A DNA stretch of 58,237 bases, taken from positions 1 to 58,237 of the forward strand of contig CAYULH010000016.1 in the NCBI GenBank assembly GCA_964445645.1, written 5' to 3'. The notes below the pieces were generated by a model. That model was not told the DNA's origin and searched no databases. It saw only the letters and a program-made list of their open reading frames with translations. Of the stretch, positions 17,896-26,729 are shown piece after piece. The first letter of the stretch is position 1; each line of letters starts with the position of its first letter. The position numbers and the translations under genes were made by a program. This stretch comes from Aureispira sp964445645 (GTDB lineage Bacteria; Bacteroidota; Bacteroidia; Chitinophagales; Saprospiraceae).

Positions 17896-19748
17896 TTGTC
17901 CATTCAAACAATAAAAAAATTTACCAAACCGTCTATCAACAAAAAGCATTAACAGAATATATCTTGGGCATCACCTCTTTTTCCTTTCCTTTTGTAAAAG
18001 CCCATTACAAAGCTGTTTGTACCAGAGCCATTGATTTTACTTTGCTTGATAAAGTGATCTGTGGAATTTTGCAATTGGATGAAGTCTTGAACTTTGAACA
18101 AATTGCCGATATACTGGGACTCAATGTTGTACATCGCCCTAATGATAGACGCTATATAGACCATGGCGAAAAAGAGATTTTAGAATTTGCCTTGGATAGT
18201 CTTGCTGAGTTCAATATGATAACCACAGGAGATACTTATTATTCGAGATGCCAATTGACCGAGCTAGGAAAACGCTATGCTGCACAAGGAAAAAAATTAC
18301 TCCCTGCCCAAGAACAGGATTTTGAACTCTACTTTGACTTGACCGACAGCGACCATACACTAGCCAAAAAGAGATTTGGAAAAATGGATGCTCATCGCTC
18401 CCAAATCTATGACTGGGAATTTGATGTGGAAGCAGAATCCTTTGTAAAAGAAGTTGCCAAAACTCAACTACCTGAAATTTATAATCCTGAACAATTGTGC
18501 GATTTTACCGATTTGGAGTTCATTGATGTCAATAGATATGAAGCTGAGTTTGATGTTGTGGTATTGTTGTCTTTTGAGGATAACAGCCTTCGATTTTTGG
18601 CTTTTGATGAACAACAAAAAGTGCAACCATTCATCACCAAAATGATTCAGGCCAATGAAGGACTAAAAGCCAAGCTTCTAAATCATTTTGATTGGGATAA
18701 TTATCAATTAAATGAAAAAAATGAAGTACAAAAGGCGTATGAAGAACAAGCAAGGCGTACACAAACAGATATTGAGCAATTAATTGCTCAAAAGAAAGCC
18801 AAGGCAGCATTTCAAAAAAGCAAAACCTTCTATCTCCAAGCCCAAATACTAGATAGAGCCTTTTTAGAATTGCACTTGGAAGAGATTTTTGATGCAGAAA
18901 GTAAAGAGTTTTGGATGTTTTTAAGTGAACTAAACAAACATGTTTTTTCTAAAATAAATGCCATCATTTGTAACAAGCTTGCGCCTCAACAATGCTTATT
19001 TATTGTAGTGCCACGTGATACGTCTATTGAATATCAGGATGCTCTGCATGAATACAACAAAAGTAACCCGTCTGTATTTGTTGAAATAACCGAAACTATA
19101 GAACAATCCTTTTTCTTATCCAAAAAAGGCACTCAAAAGCAGGCTTGGCTTCAACAAACCATTACTACAGCAGTCATGCAGCAAGGAGCATTAAAAAAGG
19201 CCGAAAAAGAGGTTTTTGTAAAGCAGTCAGCATGGAATACGGATACAACCAATATGTACAAAAACGCTAAGGCTGCTATCGGAAAGTCTTATGTTGAAAA
19301 TAATAAACATGCTGTTGAAACTGCACTTCTGAGCCTAATAAAAACTCCTGCAAATATATCTAAGGCCACACTTGCAGCAATACAAATCAAGAGCCAACAA
19401 TTGGATGTTTTTAGTCATATAAAAAGCATACGCCCTGCTATTCAGCAATTTAACAAAGAAACAGAACAACAATTAGAACAACTACAAGCCACGCATCAAG
19501 ATAATGTATCAAAGCAACTACAACAACTGAAACAACAACTGAAAAGTGCCAACCCAGCACTCCCACTTTCCAAATTAAAAGATTTGGCAGATAAAACCAC
19601 CCTCCTACTCCATGAGGTTGCCCCCAACAATCAAGGACTTCATTCCGATTGTCAAGCACTACTCACTGTCATTCAAACACAAATAAAAAATCAGCGTCAA
19701 AACTACTCCAAATCCCACTCCCAAAGAAGAAAAAAATCCCATCGTTAA
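17892..19748 (+). CDS. unknown 618-aa protein coupled to the helicase
   Basis: It starts in a 4-base overlap with the helicase stop. I do not recognise the family. About residues 40-140 look like one or two winged-helix units (EVLNFEQIADILGLNV, EKEILEFALDSLAEFNMITT, SRCQLTELGKRYAAQGKKLL). An alpha/beta-like middle (FDVVVLLSFEDNSLRFLAF; CLFIVVPRDTSIEY) follows. A Gln-rich coiled coil (EQQLEQLQATHQDNVSKQLQ) lies near the C terminus, which ends in a basic tail (SHSQRRKKSHR). No signal peptide or membrane segment. It could be the substrate adaptor or regulator of the helicase. The tight coupling is observed; the role is inferred. Confidence 0.8.
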   Translation: MIVHSNNKKIYQTVYQQKALTEYILGITSFSFPFVKAHYKAVCTRAIDFTLLDKVICGILQLDEVLNFEQIADILGLNVVHRPNDRRYIDHGEKEILEFALDSLAEFNMITTGDTYYSRCQLTELGKRYAAQGKKLLPAQEQDFELYFDLTDSDHTLAKKRFGKMDAHRSQIYDWEFDVEAESFVKEVAKTQLPEIYNPEQLCDFTDLEFIDVNRYEAEFDVVVLLSFEDNSLRFLAFDEQQKVQPFITKMIQANEGLKAKLLNHFDWDNYQLNEKNEVQKAYEEQARRTQTDIEQLIAQKKAKAAFQKSKTFYLQAQILDRAFLELHLEEIFDAESKEFWMFLSELNKHVFSKINAIICNKLAPQQCLFIVVPRDTSIEYQDALHEYNKSNPSVFVEITETIEQSFFLSKKGTQKQAWLQQTITTAVMQQGALKKAEKEVFVKQSAWNTDTTNMYKNAKAAIGKSYVENNKHAVETALLSLIKTPANISKATLAAIQIKSQQLDVFSHIKSIRPAIQQFNKETEQQLEQLQATHQDNVSKQLQQLKQQLKSANPALPLSKLKDLADKTTLLLHEVAPNNQGLHSDCQALLTVIQTQIKNQRQNYSKSHSQRRKKSHR

Positions 19749-19767
19749 ACCATAAAAACACTAAACT

Positions 19768-20442
19768 ATGTCTTGTTTTGAATCCTCTACTTTTTTGAAA
19801 AATCCACTAGTCATGAATCAGCAACTGCTAATTGAAGCTTGCAAAAAATTGGGCTGGAAATATGTCGTCAAACGTGAAGAACTGATTGTTTATAATGCCA
19901 ACCAAACAACTAATTTGCATGGAGAATACGCCCTAAAAGTGCGTGGCAATACGGTTTCATTCAACCGCTATTATATGAAAAACGGCAAAGAACTCGTCAA
20001 AGAATTGCAAACTCAATTTTATGCACTCAATGTGGCTTACGCCGAACAAAGTATTATCCAAGCCTTTGAAAAGGTAGGCTTTAGAAGGCGTAAAGATTGG
20101 GATTTTAAGGCCAATGCAGAAGTTGCCAAGCAATTTTTTATGGTTGCCAACACTCGAATGCAAGAAGTGGAAGAGCGGGAAACCATTATTCAATTTTCCA
20201 TTCTGCAAGATGGCAGCGTCAAAAGCGATTCCAACTATATTCCGCAAGATGTGCATGAACTAGCCGACCAAGCTATGGAGGTATTAGATGAGGTATTTGG
20301 CACTACACGCAGAGAGGGTATTGAAATCCAACGCAAGCCCATTCCAGAAAAATACAAGGGCAAAACTTATTGCTCCACTTCGGGGCAAATCAGAGCCAAA
20401 CAACAACATTCTGACACTAATAAAATCAACCTAAAACGATAA
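19768..20442 (+). CDS. DUF1257 (Ycf35)-DUF2997-like protein
   Basis: A 224-residue protein starting MSCFESSTFLKNPLVMNQQ, which aligns by eye with the MSHF opening of the DUF1257/Ycf35 family. The LLIEACKKLGWKY helix and the segment LVKELQTQFYALNVAYAEQS with IIQAFEKVGF also fit. Residues about 135-175 (ETIIQFSILQDGSVKSDSNY, then LADQAMEVLDEVFG) resemble DUF2997. The tail is basic. In other bacteria DUF1257, DUF2997 and a Ycf46 ATPase are encoded together, and the next gene here is Ycf46-like. This supports the assignment, which rests on pattern memory and not a search. Function unknown. Confidence 0.65.
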   Translation: MSCFESSTFLKNPLVMNQQLLIEACKKLGWKYVVKREELIVYNANQTTNLHGEYALKVRGNTVSFNRYYMKNGKELVKELQTQFYALNVAYAEQSIIQAFEKVGFRRRKDWDFKANAEVAKQFFMVANTRMQEVEERETIIQFSILQDGSVKSDSNYIPQDVHELADQAMEVLDEVFGTTRREGIEIQRKPIPEKYKGKTYCSTSGQIRAKQQHSDTNKINLKR

Positions 20443-20447
20443 TTACT

Positions 20448-22046
20448 ATGCCTGATATTAGCAACAACCGCAATTTTTTTGATGATTTAAAGGATATGAT
20501 TAATGCCAATTATCCTTTGATTTATTTGGTAACTACCGAGTACAATAGAACGCTACAGTATGTGCGAAAAATTGCACACAGCCGTCAATGTACGTTCAAT
20601 ACTTGGAACTGTATTGATGGTTTGGAAATACATGATAAAAATCAGAAAGGCCAACTACAAATCCAAGAGCATCCCGATACAATTAGAGATTATAAAGATG
20701 TACTTCAGCACATCAAACGAGCCGAACAACAGGACAAAGAGATTTATTTCTTGGAGGATTATCATACCTATTTCAGAGAGCCTGATGTGGTAGTGCTACT
20801 TCGCAAACTGGCCGAACAACTCAAGTTCTATGACAAACATGTATTGATTGTTGGGCCCTTTGTCAAACTTCCGCCCGAGCTAGAAAAATTTATCACTGTG
20901 GTCAACATTCCACTTCCTGATAGAAAAGATTTAGAGAAGCGATTGGATGTAATTCTTAGTAAAGAACAACTCCATGCAGACTTAAAAAAATCATTGATTG
21001 ATTCTGCCTTGGGTATGACGGATATGGAAGCAGATTTGGCATTTCGATTGGCTCAACAAAAAAAAGGACTGAACACCACCGAAGCAGCCCGAATCGTTGC
21101 CAATGAGAAAGAGCAAATTATCAAAAAAAGTGGCTTGCTCGATTATTTTCAGGTCCATCAAGACTTGGATAAAACCGTTGGAGGACTTAAAAATCTAAAA
21201 GATTGGCTCAAGCAACGCAGCAGAGCCTTTGAGAGCAAAGCTCAAGATTTTGGACTAAAGGAACCCAAGGGTATTTTGCTCTTGGGGGTGCCGGGATGTG
21301 GCAAGAGTTTGACGGCCAAGTGCATTGCTTCCTTGTGGAAACAGCCACTACTGAGGCTAGATGTGGGCAAAGTGTTTCAGGCCGAAGTGGGGGCTAGTGA
21401 AAACAATATTCGACAAGCCATTCAAACCGCAGAAGCGGTCGCACCTTGTGTCTTGTGGATTGATGAAATTGAAAAAGGCTTGAATGTTGGCAGTGGCGAG
21501 AAAGATGGCGGCACCAACTCTCGTGTTTTTTCTACTATTCTGACTTGGATGCAAGAAAAAACGAAACCTGTTTTTGTTGTCGCTACAGCTAATAATATAG
21601 ACCAGTTGCCTCCTGAGTTTTTAAGAAAAGGTAGATTTGATGAAATATTTTTTGTGGATTTACCAAGCTTAGAAGAGCGCAAGCATATTTTTAAAATACA
21701 CCTAGAAAAAAAGAACCAAACTAGCATTACAGACTTGGAGGAGTTGGCTCAAAAATCTAAATTTTTTAATGGAGCAGAAATTGAAGAAACAGTCAAAGAG
21801 GCCATGTTTCTTGCTTATATCGAAAACCCTGACACTTCCCAACTCAAAATTGGTCATTTGCTCCAAGCAATGGAGCCAATTGTTCCCTTGGCACAAACCA
21901 TGAAAAATAAAATTGATGGACTAAGAGAATGGGCTTCTACAAGAGCCAGACCTGCCAGCAAACAACAGAACACAGAAAAATTAAATGATGACTCTAAAAC
22001 AATCAAACAAACCAAACGAGAACGAGAAGAAGATATTTTTGGATAA
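20448..22046 (+). CDS. Ycf46-like AAA+ ATPase, last gene of the cassette
   Basis: A 532-residue protein five bases after the preceding stop. The N-terminal 240 residues (LKDMINANYPLIYLVTTEYN, IYFLEDYHTYFREPDVVVLL) form the degenerate first nucleotide-binding half typical of Ycf46. The AAA+ domain follows: GVPGCGKS at 280-287, WIDEIEKG with Asp339-Glu340, sensor VVATANNIDQLPPEFLRKGR, and DLPSLEERKHIFKIHL. The C-terminal tail is charged and ends KQTKREREEDIFG; the same EDIFG occurs at the N terminus of the helicase (YRNEDIFGNEP), perhaps by chance. It probably works as a hexameric remodelling motor with the other three products. Confidence 0.82.
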   Translation: MPDISNNRNFFDDLKDMINANYPLIYLVTTEYNRTLQYVRKIAHSRQCTFNTWNCIDGLEIHDKNQKGQLQIQEHPDTIRDYKDVLQHIKRAEQQDKEIYFLEDYHTYFREPDVVVLLRKLAEQLKFYDKHVLIVGPFVKLPPELEKFITVVNIPLPDRKDLEKRLDVILSKEQLHADLKKSLIDSALGMTDMEADLAFRLAQQKKGLNTTEAARIVANEKEQIIKKSGLLDYFQVHQDLDKTVGGLKNLKDWLKQRSRAFESKAQDFGLKEPKGILLLGVPGCGKSLTAKCIASLWKQPLLRLDVGKVFQAEVGASENNIRQAIQTAEAVAPCVLWIDEIEKGLNVGSGEKDGGTNSRVFSTILTWMQEKTKPVFVVATANNIDQLPPEFLRKGRFDEIFFVDLPSLEERKHIFKIHLEKKNQTSITDLEELAQKSKFFNGAEIEETVKEAMFLAYIENPDTSQLKIGHLLQAMEPIVPLAQTMKNKIDGLREWASTRARPASKQQNTEKLNDDSKTIKQTKREREEDIFG

Positions 22047-22069
22047 AAAACGCTCATACTACAAATTTT

Positions 22070-22101
22070 AATCCCCCAAGATCATCTGACCTTGGGGGAT
22101 T
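22070..22101. terminator. terminator, right copy of the cassette-flanking repeat
   Basis: AATCCCCCAAG pairs perfectly with CTTGGGGGATT, with T and A runs, so it can serve both the AAA gene and the convergent LRR gene. It is the reverse complement of the copy at 14041-14072 with one mismatch. The preceding 25 bp are similar to the left copy in direct orientation. Confidence 0.8.
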
Positions 22102-22128
22102 TTTTTGTGGGGGGATATTGGGCAAGCC

Positions 22129-23658
22129 CTAAAACTCAACAACTGCATTCGGAAAACGCTTCTTGGCCTCTTCCAATACAGATTCATCCATTGGATTATC
22201 CGACAAATACAGCTCCTGCAAATGGTCACTACAGGCATCAAAGCAAGCTGGAATGTGCGTAAATTTATTATTTCTCAAGTCCAAGAAACGCAACTTGGTT
22301 AAGTTCGCAAAAGCAGGGTCGGCATCTGATAAAGCATTATCAGAAAGATCCAACTCCTCCAATTGGCTGAGGCGAGCCACCGCAACAGGAATTTCCTCTA
22401 GCAAATTGTACTCCAAATTGAGGCTAATCAGTTGGGACAAATCACCAATTTCATTGGGCAAGGTTTTGAATTGGTTGTGGCTCAAATCCAGACGCTCCAG
22501 TTGTGTCAGATTGCCAATGGCCGAGCTGATGCTTTCCAATTGATTAAAACCCAAGTACCACTCCCGCAAATTGGTGGCATTAAAAACGCCCTCCTCTATG
22601 CTGGTCAATTGATTTTCCTTGCAATCCAACCAATTCAGATTGGCCAAATCCCCCAAAACTGCTGGTAAGGTAGTGAGCGTATTCTCCGACAAATCCAACC
22701 ACTCCATAGCTTGCAATTGAGTCACCGTATCAGGCAAATTAGTTAAGCCTGTTAAAGTCAGATCCAGCTCTTTGAGTTGGGTCATGGTAGCCACTACAGG
22801 CACCCAGCCACCCAAGGGATTTTCCTCTAGGTTGAGGCGAGTCAATTGTTGCAAATTGGCCATACTATCAGGCAGTGCAGTCAATTGATTATCACGCACA
22901 TCGAGCCAATCCAATGCCGTGAGTTGCCCTATGGTTTCGGGCAGTGCCTTGAGCTGATTTTCGGACAAATCTAACCATTCCAAGGCGGTTAGATTGCCTA
23001 GAGCAGTGGGAAGTTCTTCGGCATCAATGCCCGTGAGGTCCAGCCCCGTGAGTTGGGTCAGTTCACAGACACTTTCGGGGAGTTGCCCCAAGGGATTTTC
23101 CTCTAGGTTGAGCCATGTTAATGCTTTTAAATGGGCTATTTCTGGGGGCAACTGCGTGAGCTGGTTGTCCGAAACATCGAGCCATTCCAATTGCTGAAGG
23201 CTACCCAAAGTAGCAGGCAAAGCCTTGAGTTCATTGCCCTCTAGGTTCAATTTTTTGAGTTGTTGCCAATGTTCCAATTCATCAGGCAACTGCTCCAATT
23301 GATTGCTTTTGAGATCAAGCCATTCCAATTGTTCTAATTGAGCTAAAGCAGCAGGCAGCGCCTTGAGTTTATTGGCAGAAGCATCCAACCACTCCAGTTG
23401 ACGCAACTGGCCCAATGCCTTGGGCAATTCCTTGATAAAATTATCAGAAATATCCAAGCGTTTGAGTTGTTTGAGCAGTGCAATTTCGCTCGGTAATGTT
23501 TTTAGCTCATTGCCTTCCATATTCAACTCTTCCAACTCTCCTATTTTTTGTATAGCAGCAGCCGGCAATTGTGTTATTCCTTTTCTCCCCCAATTGATTT
23601 GGCGTACAGGCCCACCCTCCAAGTCTTGGGCAATCTGTTTTTGTTGATTCTTACTCAT
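22129..23658 (-). CDS. leucine-rich-repeat protein
   Basis: A 509-residue protein made of about twenty 23-residue leucine-rich repeats of the LxxLxxLxLxxNxLxxLPxx type (LEWLDLSENQLKALPETIGQ, LEWLDVSDNQLTQLPPEIAH). A charged N-terminal lead (MSKNQQKQIAQDLEGG) precedes them. There is no signal peptide, transmembrane segment, GTPase (Roc), TIR or kinase domain, so it is probably a cytoplasmic protein-binding solenoid. Alternating repeat subtypes (LNLEENPLGQLP, LDLTGIDAEELP) suggest duplication of two- or three-repeat blocks. It follows a second LRR gene by 23 bp and is likely its operon partner. Targets are unknown. Confidence 0.88.
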   Translation of the reverse strand: MSKNQQKQIAQDLEGGPVRQINWGRKGITQLPAAAIQKIGELEELNMEGNELKTLPSEIALLKQLKRLDISDNFIKELPKALGQLRQLEWLDASANKLKALPAALAQLEQLEWLDLKSNQLEQLPDELEHWQQLKKLNLEGNELKALPATLGSLQQLEWLDVSDNQLTQLPPEIAHLKALTWLNLEENPLGQLPESVCELTQLTGLDLTGIDAEELPTALGNLTALEWLDLSENQLKALPETIGQLTALDWLDVRDNQLTALPDSMANLQQLTRLNLEENPLGGWVPVVATMTQLKELDLTLTGLTNLPDTVTQLQAMEWLDLSENTLTTLPAVLGDLANLNWLDCKENQLTSIEEGVFNATNLREWYLGFNQLESISSAIGNLTQLERLDLSHNQFKTLPNEIGDLSQLISLNLEYNLLEEIPVAVARLSQLEELDLSDNALSDADPAFANLTKLRFLDLRNNKFTHIPACFDACSDHLQELYLSDNPMDESVLEEAKKRFPNAVVEF

Positions 23659-23681
23659 AATTGGTATGGTATGTTCTTCTA

Positions 23682-25361
23682 TTAATACTCCTCTACATCA
23701 AAGTAGATATTGGTATTGGGCAATAAAGCCACGATTTGTTCTTTTTCGTATTTATCAAAATAATTTCCCTCTAGGTACAAATCCTCCAATACATCCGCCA
23801 ATAAGCCCAACTCAAAAGGCAGCTCCGTCAATTGATTGTTGCGTAAATCCAACCATTTGAGTTGTTTCAATTTGGCAATACCTTCTGGCACATTATCAAT
23901 CTCATTGTCCGACAAATCCAACTCTCGCAAACGCTCAATAGCCAACACTTCCTCTGGAAACTCCGTAAAACTATTGCCTTCCAAATTGAGCCATTCGAGG
24001 CGTTGCAATTGCGCCCAATTGTCAGGTATTTCCGACAATTCGTTATAACTCAAATCCAAACGCTTGAGCTTGACCAACTCTCCTATACACAGACTCACCT
24101 CCGTAAAAATATTATGTGCTAAATACAACTCACGCAAGGCGACACACTTTTTCATTGATTTTGGAAGCTTATCAAGTTGATTTTCTCGGGCATCCAGAAT
24201 ACGCAACTGCACCAAGGCAGACATAGAATCGGGCAAGACCTCTAAGTAATTTTCAGATAAATCCAATCGTTTAAGTTGCGTTAGGTTTCCGATAGAATAA
24301 GGCAACTGGCTCAATTCGGTATCCGTAACATCCAAATCTTGGAGTTCTAACAAACTACAAACTGACAAGGGCAAATACTCCAATGGATTGTATTCCAAAT
24401 TTAGTACTTGTAGGCTTTTTAGTTGCTCAAAGGTATCGGGCAAATGCTGCAATTGATTATCACTAATATCCAACTGTATCAATGCTCGTAAGCTTCCCAA
24501 TTCTGCCGGCAATTCTGTGAGCCGATTGGCATTGAGGTTTAGATACTCCAACGACTGCAATTGGCCTACTTCGGCAGCTATAGCTACCAATTTGGTGTTG
24601 GCAAGATTCAGCCGCTTGAGTTGTGGCCAATGCTGGAGCACAGCAGGCCAAGCACTCAAAGGGTTGCCCTCCAAGTACAGCTCTTCTAAGCTTTTCATGC
24701 CTGCCAAGGCAGGCTCCAAGCTAGTCAATTGGTTATGACTCGCATCCAAATAGCGCAATTGGGTACAATTGGACAAGGCTGTTTCTAGTTGTTCAAAGGC
24801 ATTGATAGAAATATCCAGATATTCTAAGGCGCCTAAAGCAGCACAATCGGGCAAGTCAGACAACTGGGTATCTACCAAATTTAGCTGTTTTAAGTGGGGC
24901 AATTTTAAGACAACAGGCGGCAATTCTTCCAAAGGATTACCTTCTAATTGTAAACAGTGGAGTGCTGTTAGATTAGATAAGGTATCGGGCAGAGTAGATA
25001 GTTGATTGTTCTTGAGGCAGAGGGTCTGTAGTTTTTTTAGCTGCCCGATGGAGGGGCAAAGCTCTTTGAGTTGGTTATTGGCACAATGCAGCTCTTGTAA
25101 GCGTTGAAAATTGGCTATTTTTTCGGGTAATAAAGAGATGAAATTGTCATTGATATTAAGATACTCCAGTTGCAACTGTTGACAAACCATTTCTGACAAC
25201 TCATCAAAGGCGTTCCCTGCTGCATTAAGATGCCCTAAATTGGATATTTTTCCAATTTTATCAGGCCACTCTGCCAAGAACTGCGCGCTGTAGTCCAAAG
25301 AGATGCACACTGACAACGAGCGTTGTTTTTTTGATTTGTTTACAACATAATTTTTATCCAT
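23682..25361 (-). CDS. leucine-rich-repeat protein, paralogue
   Basis: A 559-residue protein with about 22 leucine-rich repeats, again of the 23-residue type (LQELHCANNQLKELCPSIGQ, LEYLNLNANRLTELPAELGS, LKWLDLRNNQLTELPFELGL). The N terminus (MDKNYVVNKSKKQRSL) has no signal sequence. The last 35 residues (LYLEGNYFDKYEKEQIVALL) cap the solenoid as in the downstream gene, whose end (LYLSDNPMDESVLEEAKKRF) is similar. The two genes are therefore tandem duplicates in one operon. The repeats are more divergent here. Cytoplasmic protein binding is inferred. Confidence 0.88.
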   Translation of the reverse strand: MDKNYVVNKSKKQRSLSVCISLDYSAQFLAEWPDKIGKISNLGHLNAAGNAFDELSEMVCQQLQLEYLNINDNFISLLPEKIANFQRLQELHCANNQLKELCPSIGQLKKLQTLCLKNNQLSTLPDTLSNLTALHCLQLEGNPLEELPPVVLKLPHLKQLNLVDTQLSDLPDCAALGALEYLDISINAFEQLETALSNCTQLRYLDASHNQLTSLEPALAGMKSLEELYLEGNPLSAWPAVLQHWPQLKRLNLANTKLVAIAAEVGQLQSLEYLNLNANRLTELPAELGSLRALIQLDISDNQLQHLPDTFEQLKSLQVLNLEYNPLEYLPLSVCSLLELQDLDVTDTELSQLPYSIGNLTQLKRLDLSENYLEVLPDSMSALVQLRILDARENQLDKLPKSMKKCVALRELYLAHNIFTEVSLCIGELVKLKRLDLSYNELSEIPDNWAQLQRLEWLNLEGNSFTEFPEEVLAIERLRELDLSDNEIDNVPEGIAKLKQLKWLDLRNNQLTELPFELGLLADVLEDLYLEGNYFDKYEKEQIVALLPNTNIYFDVEEY

Positions 25362-25585
25362 ACCAGCTTGTGGTGTTGCTCTGCTCTCCTCTTACTGTTT
25401 TTGAGTTTTTACAGCTTGTGGCACTTGTCTTTTATTAGTCCGAATTTTATTTTGAAACATCTTCTAAGTTAACACTTTTTTTGAAATTGTAAGGCTTTGT
25501 TAGGCAATAGAAATACTTTACTACTCAAAGGATAATATATTCTGCCATTTCAGGCATAAATAAAGGCTATTATTTGAATAAAAAA

Positions 25586-25618
25586 CGGTCAAGTAAGGTG
25601 TAAAACACTACTTGACCG
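25586..25618 (-). terminator. hairpin terminator of the T9SS cargo gene
   Basis: CGGTCAAGTA pairs with TACTTGACCG, with an inner GTGT/ACAC stem, about 33 bp past the stop at 25651. An A-run on the plus strand gives a T-run for minus-strand transcripts. Confidence 0.75.
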
Positions 25619-25650
25619 CTTCTATTGTTGCAATGCTATTCTTCTTTCAA

Positions 25651-26493
25651 TTACTTGGAATAACTAATTTTTTTGGTTGCTACTAGTTGCCCTTTGGCAT
25701 TCATTACTTGAAGCAAATAAAGCCCATCTTCACATTTAGCATCCATTGTGATAGCCATCCAATCGGCAGTGATAGTTTGGGTTTGAATCGTTCTACCCAA
25801 TACATCCAATAAAACAATGGTACCATCTGTTAAATCCTCGCTTTGTACTTGAATAAGCCCAGAGGTTGGATTGGGAAATACCTCCACAGAAGTAGTTTGG
25901 TTGGCAATCGTTTGTGTGGAAGTGTTAACAACACTTGCTGTATCACCAAATACATTATCAAAATAGATGACGTTGTCTGAAGTTCGGGCTATAAAATCTG
26001 GAAAAACAACCACTTGATCGTAGGTATTGCCAATGTGTGCCGAAAAATCAAACTCCAATTGTTCCCATTGTCCTGTTACGGTATTGGGAATTTTGATTTC
26101 ACCCAAAGACCAACCATCTGCACGCACCAACTTGATGCCCACATCACTGATAGTATTTTTCCAAACCATAATGCGAACAATCATATTGGAACTATCAATG
26201 ACATAAGTACCTGTTCCTGCTCCGTGCAGTGTTTCGCAGCCTGCAAAGGGCTGTCCTGTTTGCAATGCTGTAAATTTAGCAACAGTAGCAGAAGTATTGA
26301 TGCCGCTCATATCGGGATTGGCTATAATTTCCAAAGATGGATTCGTGTCATTCTCAAAGACCGTCCAATTCCAAGTAGCACCATTGCCCCCCATTTCAAA
26401 ATCAATAGGAAAATTTTGTGCTGCCAATGGATTTAAAACAACCAAAAAGAAAAATAGACTACCCAGAGCCATTTGTATTGTAAAGTTTTTCAT
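25651..26493 (-). CDS. T9SS-exported protein with carbohydrate-binding-like beta-sandwich
   Basis: A 280-residue protein with a signal peptide ending near LVVLNPLAAQ. Residues about 28-185 look like a jelly-roll/galactose-binding-like module of the kind found beside glycan-active proteins in Bacteroidota (FPIDFEMGGNGATWNWTVFE, WEQLEFDFSAHIGNTYDQVV, VIYFDNVFG). The last 80 residues are a T9SS type A sorting domain (VEVFPNPTSGLIQVQSE, LLDVLGRTIQTQTI, EDGLYLLQVMNAKGQLV). The likely role is a secreted sugar- or surface-binding protein without a catalytic domain. Single gene with its own terminator. Confidence 0.8.
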   Translation of the reverse strand: MKNFTIQMALGSLFFFLVVLNPLAAQNFPIDFEMGGNGATWNWTVFENDTNPSLEIIANPDMSGINTSATVAKFTALQTGQPFAGCETLHGAGTGTYVIDSSNMIVRIMVWKNTISDVGIKLVRADGWSLGEIKIPNTVTGQWEQLEFDFSAHIGNTYDQVVVFPDFIARTSDNVIYFDNVFGDTASVVNTSTQTIANQTTSVEVFPNPTSGLIQVQSEDLTDGTIVLLDVLGRTIQTQTITADWMAITMDAKCEDGLYLLQVMNAKGQLVATKKISYSK

Positions 26494-26667
26494 TCTTAAA
26501 ATTTAAGAGGTTAAGTATAATACCTCTGAATATACGACAATTATTCTCCTATTACTATTTTTAATCATAATACTTCGTTTTTATTTTTTTCTATAATTGC
26601 AAACTGTTCTAAATCAATTGACAGGCACACCCACCCTGCACACAACAAAAGTATACGTCCAAAAAAT

Positions 26668-26706
26668 AAGCAAGGATTAAGACCAACTATGCCCTAATCC
26701 TTGCTT
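26668..26706 (-). terminator. hairpin terminator of the hydrolase gene
   Basis: AAGCAAGGATTA pairs with TAATCCTTGCTT, about 25 bp past the stop at 26730. Confidence 0.75.
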
Positions 26707-26729
26707 TATTGTTTTATTGATTACCATTT

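Noticed and set aside
14278..22046. Helicase cassette as a phage or integrative element
   Set aside because: No integrase, recombinase, tRNA or attachment-like duplication beyond the terminator similarity.
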